From the NCBI GenBank assembly GCA_011620445.1, contig WOZB01000210.1, positions 1 through 10,975 of the forward strand: 10,975 nucleotides of DNA, read 5' to 3'. Below are positions 6,827-10,975 of this stretch, in pieces; the stretch's first letter is position 1, and each line of letters starts with the position of its first letter. Position numbers and translations under genes: made by a program. This DNA comes from Anaerolineaceae bacterium (GTDB lineage Bacteria > Chloroflexota > Anaerolineae > Anaerolineales > Anaerolineaceae). The notes beneath the pieces were generated by a model. It saw nothing but the letters and a program-made list of their open reading frames with translations, had not been told where the DNA came from and searched no databases.

Positions 6827-7660
6827 TTAGTTGGTTCCGGTGCAAAAAGGTTTAAAGCGGTAGCCTGCCAGGGTCAAATCGTGAAGAACCAGGCCAAGGC
6901 CTTCAACTGTGTTTTCACGGTTTTCGCCGCCATCATGCATCAGAACCACTTTATTGGCATAACCGAGGCCGGCTTTGACGTTATTCAGAATTGAATCCCC
7001 GGGAATTCCCTTCCAATCCAAAGTGTCAATCGTCCAAAATGCTGGCACAAATCCAATTTGATTCATATAAGAATAAACCTGGGTATCCACTGCACCATAA
7101 GGCGGCCGAAGGCAGGCGCTTACCTGGCTGGAAAGACCATCAGTGTTTGCCAGTGCATTGAGGATGGCCCAATTCGTATTGGCTACTTCTTTGTAAAAAC
7201 TGCCGTAATCCAGCTTGGTAAAATCCACGTGGCTGTAACTGTGGTTCGCCAGGGTCTGACCGCCTTCTGCCAAAGCTCTGACAAGATCGGGAAAACTGGC
7301 CGCGCTGCGTCCGAGTTCAAAAAATGTGCCTACAGCATGATAGTGCTGCATCAATTCAAGGATTTGAGGGGTCCACTTCGGGTCCGGGCCATCATTAAAG
7401 GTTAGATAAATAACTTTATCGGGGTCGGCTGATCCCTCGCCGTTGGAGCTTTCTCCAGTTGTGGAGATTGGATCTGGTTCGATAGGTCTCGTCCAGTCAG
7501 CTGCCAGTTGGTTAAAATCATTGCCCGAACTCTGAGGAGGCATGGACCCTTGCGAGCTCAAGCCCACGGCCGACTGGCCGTAAACTGTCTGCCCGAAACT
7601 TGCCAGGAACAATAGAATCAATAGCCCGCTGAGAACTGGTTTTAAGTGGTGGTTTTTCAT
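6827..7660 (-). CDS. secreted polysaccharide deacetylase (NodB domain) with altered catalytic motif
   Basis: A 277-residue exported carbohydrate esterase-4 protein when started at the ATG at 7660. That start puts a signal peptide first (MKNHHLKPV, hydrophobic 8-22, cleavage probably near VYGQ at 26-29); the in-frame ATG at 7738 would bury it and overlaps the promoter. A Ser/Pro/Gly-rich linker (30-80) leads to the NodB domain (82-275). Motif 1 reads TFNDGP (87-92) instead of TFDDGP: the catalytic-base Asp is Asn89, while the metal-binding Asp90 is kept. Motif 2 HSYSH (140-144), motif 3 RPPYG (185-189), motif 4 DTLDW (212-216) and motif 5 LMHDG (240-244) are intact. Family members remove acetyl groups from peptidoglycan, chitin-like or other cell-surface polymers. 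The Asn change may lower or alter activity. Single gene, own promoter. Confidence 0.9.
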   Translation of the reverse strand: MKNHHLKPVLSGLLILLFLASFGQTVYGQSAVGLSSQGSMPPQSSGNDFNQLAADWTRPIEPDPISTTGESSNGEGSADPDKVIYLTFNDGPDPKWTPQILELMQHYHAVGTFFELGRSAASFPDLVRALAEGGQTLANHSYSHVDFTKLDYGSFYKEVANTNWAILNALANTDGLSSQVSACLRPPYGAVDTQVYSYMNQIGFVPAFWTIDTLDWKGIPGDSILNNVKAGLGYANKVVLMHDGGENRENTVEGLGLVLHDLTLAGYRFKPFCTGTN

Positions 7661-7672
7661 AGACTTGCTTTT

Positions 7673-7693
7673 TCCGATTATACAACAATCGGA
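7673..7693 (-). promoter_or_regulatory. deacetylase promoter -10 inside an inverted repeat
   Basis: On the minus strand a perfect -10 TATAAT (7677-7682) lies 16 bases before the start at 7660. It is embedded in a perfect dyad, TCCGATT (7673-7679) and AATCGGA (7687-7693), separated by seven bases. No good -35 is visible at the usual spacing. A repressor on the dyad, or an activator-dependent promoter, would fit. A GGAAAAAG stretch may be the ribosome binding site. Confidence 0.45.
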
Positions 7694-7786
7694 TTTTTGC
7701 CTTCCGAACCCTGCATAGACTTGGCGCGAGCAGGGCATAAACCGCTGTGGCTCGAATTGAATCTTTCCATTATCTGGAGAAGCTGG

Positions 7787-8575
7787 TTAATGATATTTTT
7801 TGGTCAGCAGCACCTGTTTTATTTGTTCGAAAAGTTCAGGGTTAGCTGCCAAAAGGCTGGGAGCCCCTTCAAAAAGTGAGACGGTTTCATAGATGGGCTC
7901 CACGATGCCGCCTGCCTCGCGAATGAGCAGGATGCCCGCAGCCGCGTCCCAGGGGTAAAGCGCGATTTCCCAAAAGCCTTCCACCCGACCGCAAGCCACA
8001 TAGGCCAGGTCCAGCGCGGCAGAACCGAGGCGTCTGACCGTCTGCGTCACATGGGAAAGGTTGAGAAAGTTATCCACGTTGGATCGCGGTGTGTCCAGTA
8101 AATGGAAGCGGAAGCCGGTGATCAGCATGGCATCGATCAGTTTGTCAATTTTGGAAACCCGGATAGGCTTGCCGTTCAAGCTGGCCCCCTTGCCGAGTTC
8201 AGCACTGAACATTTCATCCCGGGAGGGGTCGTAGATCACACCCATCTGCAATTCCCCTTTGTAGGCGTAAGCAATGGAAATAGCATAGATCGGCAAACCG
8301 TGGGCATAATTGAGTGTTCCATCAAGCGGGTCAATAAACCATTGGTGCTCAAGGTTGTCAGCATGTTGGCCGCTTTCTTCTGCCATGATGCTATGATCCG
8401 GGAAGGATTGCTTCACTTTACCCTTCAAAAAGGCTTCGCTGAGCATGTCAGCCCGGGTGACCAGGTCTGCTTTGCTCTTATGCTCGGTTTGCAGGTCATC
8501 AAACTGCATTTCCTTAACAACCTGGCCGATTTCTCTTGCCCAGGCTTCTATTTCAACTAATTCCGGTTTTTTCAT
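7787..8575 (-). CDS. inositol monophosphatase family protein
   Basis: A Mg-dependent phosphatase of the FIG/IMPase superfamily, 262 aa, the usual length. DLVTRAD (37-43) and MAEES (64-68) carry the first metal ligands. IDPLDGTLNYAHGLP (81-95) is the family signature DPLDGTxNF with D82 and D85. The C-terminal PWDAAAGILLIREAGG (208-223) supplies the third Asp (D210). It hydrolyses inositol-1-phosphate or a similar sugar phosphate such as histidinol phosphate or 3'-phosphoadenosine compounds; substrate cannot be decided from sequence. An AGGGC lies directly before the ATG. It has a divergent promoter region with the hydrogenase operon. No clear terminator follows, so read-through into the deacetylase 126 bases on is possible. 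Confidence 0.92.
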   Translation of the reverse strand: MKKPELVEIEAWAREIGQVVKEMQFDDLQTEHKSKADLVTRADMLSEAFLKGKVKQSFPDHSIMAEESGQHADNLEHQWFIDPLDGTLNYAHGLPIYAISIAYAYKGELQMGVIYDPSRDEMFSAELGKGASLNGKPIRVSKIDKLIDAMLITGFRFHLLDTPRSNVDNFLNLSHVTQTVRRLGSAALDLAYVACGRVEGFWEIALYPWDAAAGILLIREAGGIVEPIYETVSLFEGAPSLLAANPELFEQIKQVLLTKKYH

Positions 8576-8598
8576 GCCCTGCTCACTATTTTTTGTTC

Positions 8599-8625
8599 AT
8601 TCTATCACCCAATCTCTCGCTGCAA
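8599..8625 (-). promoter_or_regulatory. promoter of the IMPase-family gene (extended -10)
   Basis: On the minus strand: TTGCAG (8620-8625), a 15-base spacer and TAGAAT (8599-8604) preceded by TGA, an extended -10 (TGnTAGAAT). The short spacer is acceptable with an extended -10. It runs divergently to the hydrogenase promoter 27 bases away. Confidence 0.5.
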
Positions 8626-8629
8626 CTTG

Positions 8630-8648
8630 TGGAAAAGGGGTGGAAAAG
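8630..8648 (+). repeat. tandem TGGAAAAG repeats upstream of the hydrogenase promoter
   Basis: TGGAAAAG occurs at 8630-8637 and 8641-8648, exactly 11 bases apart, and the second copy ends three bases before the -35 of the hydrogenase promoter. Direct repeats one helical turn apart next to a -35 are the usual form of a response-regulator-type activator site. Only two copies, so chance is possible. Confidence 0.4.
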
Positions 8649-8651
8649 CTG

Positions 8652-8681
8652 TTGAGATGCCTGTAGATAAGTGGTTATAAT
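8652..8681 (+). promoter_or_regulatory. sigma70-type promoter of the hydrogenase operon
   Basis: -35 TTGAGA (8652-8657), an 18-base spacer, and a perfect -10 TATAAT (8676-8681). Predicted start near 8688 gives a leader of about 30 bases containing the GGAAAGAGAG ribosome binding site. No Fnr- or Rex-like palindrome is visible. Confidence 0.65.
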
Positions 8682-8718
8682 TGGTTAAAGATCATATATT
8701 TTTGTGGAAAGAGAGACC

Positions 8719-9588
8719 ATGGAAGCCACTAATTCGATGCCGAATTTTGCGGTCCTGCAGCTTTCAGGCTGTTCTGGTTGCGAGGTCTCGCTACTAAACT
8801 CCAACGAGTGGGTGGACAAATATGATCTGCTCTATATGCCTCTTGTCATCACCACACAGAAAATTCCAACTGAAATTGAAACCTTGATTATTACCGGCGG
8901 GGTGCGTAACGAAGAAGATGAGTACAACCTGCGCAAGGCGGCCGCTAGTGCCAAACGGGTTGTGGCGGTCGGCACCTGTGCCATCTCAGGCGGGGTAGCT
9001 AACCTGGGCGACCGCGACGAAGTGCGCCAGCTCTTCAACCAGGATTTAAAGCGCCACAACCTGCCCTCCTTACTGCCGAAATGTCACCCTGTGGATAAAT
9101 TCGTCGAGGTGGATCTCTATTTGCCCGGCTGCCCGCCGACACCAGAGCTTTTTATGGCTGCACTGACCAGTCCGGAGGATTTTAATCCTGGCATCATCGT
9201 TTGCGCGGAATGCGGCCGCAAAAAACTTGGCGATATGAAGCCCAAGCACCTCACTGGCTTCCAGACTGCGGTGGACATGCCGGACATTTGCCTGGTGAAC
9301 CAGGGATTTTTGTGTGTTGGGACATCCACCCGCGGCGGCTGCCGCGCGCTTTGCACCATTCCCGGGCACCCCTGCGTTGGCTGCAGGGGGCCTTCAGACC
9401 TCCTGATCGAGAAAGAATCCGGGGTTTGGCTTGAAAGCATCAAAAGAACTTTCGGCCGCATGACTGAAGTGCCCGAGGAAGAATTGGATGCAGCCCTCAC
9501 GAGCCCGCAGCTTTCGCTATTCCTTTTCCAATTTGCTGATTACGAGGGCGAAGGTATCAAACCACGCAATAAGAACAAGGTGCTCTGA
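8719..9588 (+). CDS. [NiFe]-hydrogenase small (delta) subunit, group-3-like
   Basis: The electron-transfer half of a cytoplasmic hydrogenase, 289 aa. The proximal 4Fe-4S cluster ligands are C18 and C21 (SGCSGCEVSLL), C87 (GTCAISGG) and C138 (LPGCPPTP). Nine further Cys (C122, C162, C165, C191, C199, C208, C212, C219, C222) cluster mostly in the C-terminal half, where FLCVGTSTRGGCRALC and HPCVGCRGP resemble the MvhG/F420-hydrogenase gamma type and can hold two more clusters. No Tat signal peptide is present, so it is cytoplasmic. I prefer the ATG at 8719 over the GTG at 8704 because GGAAAGAGAG sits just before it. The stop overlaps the large-subunit start by one base (TGATG). Unlike typical Mvh, Hyd or Hox operons, this subunit comes first, with no diaphorase or MvhD gene upstream. 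The exact subgroup is unresolved. Confidence 0.9.
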   Translation: MEATNSMPNFAVLQLSGCSGCEVSLLNSNEWVDKYDLLYMPLVITTQKIPTEIETLIITGGVRNEEDEYNLRKAAASAKRVVAVGTCAISGGVANLGDRDEVRQLFNQDLKRHNLPSLLPKCHPVDKFVEVDLYLPGCPPTPELFMAALTSPEDFNPGIIVCAECGRKKLGDMKPKHLTGFQTAVDMPDICLVNQGFLCVGTSTRGGCRALCTIPGHPCVGCRGPSDLLIEKESGVWLESIKRTFGRMTEVPEEELDAALTSPQLSLFLFQFADYEGEGIKPRNKNKVL

Positions 9589-10901
9589 TGACGATTTTAA
9601 CTTTCCCGATGAGCCGCATTGAAGGCCATGCCCGCGTGGTGATTGAAGAAGATGGCGGCGTGGTTCAATCTGCCGATTTTCAGGCCATGGAGATGCGCGG
9701 TTTCCGCTATTTTGTGATTGGAACGCCTTCCGAGCAGATGCCGGTGATCGTACCCCGTATTTGCGGCGTGTGTTCCACTGCCCATCATGTGGCTTCGGTC
9801 AAAGCTCTGGAAGACCTTTACGGGATCACGCCGCCCCCCATCGCTGAGAAGATCCGCGAAATCCTCCTGCTTGGGCAGCTGATTCAAAATCAGGCTACCT
9901 CGCTTTTCCTCTTCACCATGCCAGATCGCATGGGCGTTAATTCCATTTTTGCTGCAGAAGATTTAGATTGTTGCGGCTTGAACGACACCAATCTCACCCA
10001 ATCGGCCTTGCGTGTGCGCAAAGCTGGTACTGACTTGATTACCTTGGCCGGCGGGCAGTTCATCCACCCGGTTAAGGCGGTTATCGGCGGGGTGACCAGT
10101 GGCATCAAACGCGAGCGCGCCGATGCCATGCTCAAAATTCTGGATGATGTTCTGCCAGTCGCTAAGGGCTTGTTCGACTGCTATTGGAGGCTTTCTCTGA
10201 ACCTGCGTGACCGCATAGGCACCTGGGGTGATGATGAGCCCACTTACTACCTGGCTTCCACCCAGGACGATGACCTGACCCTCAACAGCGAGCGTTTGCG
10301 GGTACTGGACCCCACGGGCAAAGAAATCGCGGGCTTTAAACCGCGTGATTACCAAAAGCATCTCATTATGGAAGAGTCGCGTTATTCGTACGCCGGCGAG
10401 AGTTCTTTCCAGGGCCAGATCATCAGGGCAAACAGCCTTGCCCGTATGAATATGGCCCGTAAATTGAACACGCCCGAAGCAGATCTTTATTTACAGCGTT
10501 TCAAGCAGGAATTTGGCGACCCTGCCCATGCCATTTTATTGTTTGATATTTGCCGCGGCATTGAACTGGTCTATGCCATTGAGAAAGCGCGCCAAATGTT
10601 GGAGGATAACCTGGAACAGGGGGATGTGAAGGTGGATTACAGCGTTCAGGATGGCGTGGGTTTTGGTTTGGTTGAAGCCCCGCGAGGTCCTTTGATCCAC
10701 CGTTATGAAGTTGAAAATGGCTTGATTAAGGATGCCGATTTCGTCATTCCGACTGCCCATAATATGCGCGCGATCCGCCGGGCGCTGATGGTAGTGGCTA
10801 ATCGCTACATCAGCCCAAATGGCATCAATTTGGAGTTGGATAAGGCGGTCGGCCGGGTGGTGCGCGCTTTTGACCCTTGCATCGCCTGCGCCACACAGTA
10901 A
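9588..10901 (+). CDS. [NiFe]-hydrogenase large (alpha) subunit, group-3-like, without C-terminal extension
   Basis: The catalytic subunit carrying the Ni-Fe centre, 437 aa. The N-terminal MSRIEGHARV (8-17) provides the conserved Glu (E12). The first nickel motif is RICGVCSTAH (57-66) with C59 and C62; the second is DPCIACATQ (429-437) with C431 and C434. The protein stops three residues after C434. In most [NiFe]-hydrogenases the last mature residue is His (or Arg), followed by a peptide that a specific protease removes after nickel insertion. Here Gln is in that place and there is no tail. Maturation would then need HypA-F but not an endopeptidase, as known for some sensor hydrogenases and CO-linked enzymes. 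Translationally coupled to the small subunit. No hyp gene or partner subunit appears before the window ends. Confidence 0.92.
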   Translation: MTILTFPMSRIEGHARVVIEEDGGVVQSADFQAMEMRGFRYFVIGTPSEQMPVIVPRICGVCSTAHHVASVKALEDLYGITPPPIAEKIREILLLGQLIQNQATSLFLFTMPDRMGVNSIFAAEDLDCCGLNDTNLTQSALRVRKAGTDLITLAGGQFIHPVKAVIGGVTSGIKRERADAMLKILDDVLPVAKGLFDCYWRLSLNLRDRIGTWGDDEPTYYLASTQDDDLTLNSERLRVLDPTGKEIAGFKPRDYQKHLIMEESRYSYAGESSFQGQIIRANSLARMNMARKLNTPEADLYLQRFKQEFGDPAHAILLFDICRGIELVYAIEKARQMLEDNLEQGDVKVDYSVQDGVGFGLVEAPRGPLIHRYEVENGLIKDADFVIPTAHNMRAIRRALMVVANRYISPNGINLELDKAVGRVVRAFDPCIACATQ

Positions 10902-10928
10902 GACTTGCGTAAGCTTATCTTTCAGTCT

Positions 10929-10961
10929 TCGCGAGCGTAGCCTCGCGATCTGGGGTGCCCC
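10929..10961. repeat. GC-rich palindromes after the hydrogenase genes
   Basis: TCGCGAG (10929-10935) pairs with CTCGCGA (10942-10948) around a six-base loop; immediately after it GGGG (10952-10955) and CCCC (10958-10961) form a second dyad. There is no T-run, so an intrinsic terminator is unlikely. It resembles a short interspersed palindromic (REP-like) element. The window ends 14 bases later. Confidence 0.4.
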
Positions 10962-10975
10962 GTCAGAAATCAAAA

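Noticed and set aside
7661..7738. Deacetylase start at the ATG at 7738
   Set aside because: It would put 26 polar, Cys-containing residues before a clear signal peptide and would make the TATAAT promoter and dyad part of the coding region.
8704..8718. Hydrogenase small subunit starting at the GTG at 8704
   Set aside because: The GTG overlaps the GGAAAGAGAG ribosome binding site that serves the ATG at 8719.

Overview
The window comes from a free-living bacterium with moderate GC content and compact, partly overlapping operons. The gene set is a [NiFe]-hydrogenase of the soluble type, a cyanobacterial/plant-style ADP-glucose pyrophosphorylase, a nadK-recN operon and a Cys-pair membrane protein of a kind I associate with Chloroflexota. 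Together these suggest an anaerobic Chloroflexota lineage such as Anaerolineae. That assignment is an inference from protein character only. I see no rRNA, tRNA, CRISPR array, insertion sequence or phage gene.

Layout. Bases 1-1138 (minus) hold part of an ABC importer operon: a membrane permease followed by an NMT1/THI5-like lipoprotein, which runs off the left edge. A good sigma70 promoter lies at 1156-1184, back-to-back with the start of the plus-strand operon. Bases 1209-4443 (plus) are a tight operon: NAD kinase, a four-helix membrane protein with a zinc ribbon, and the DNA repair ATPase RecN. GlgC (4527-5792) follows on the same strand and ends at a strong hairpin terminator. Facing it is a TrmH/SpoU RNA methyltransferase with an N-terminal zinc ribbon (5858-6517, minus). 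The 309-base gap 6518-6826 has no gene but is rich in signals: a promoter, a long stem-loop and phased repeats. Two more minus-strand genes follow, a secreted polysaccharide deacetylase (6827-7660) and an inositol-monophosphatase-family enzyme (7787-8575), each with its own promoter candidate. From 8719 to 10901 (plus) lie the small and large subunits of a group-3-like [NiFe]-hydrogenase, overlapping by one base behind a clear promoter. The right edge holds GC-rich palindromes.

How the parts relate. Most genes are housekeeping: NADP synthesis, recombination repair, glycogen precursor synthesis, RNA methylation and phosphate-ester hydrolysis. The parts most worth attention are three. The hydrogenase large subunit stops right after its last nickel-binding cysteine, with Gln where His is normal and no cleavable tail. 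The deacetylase has Asn in place of the usual catalytic-base Asp. The trmH upstream region has phased direct repeats and a large stem-loop placed at the predicted 5' end of the transcript. I did not find a convincing new multi-gene system.
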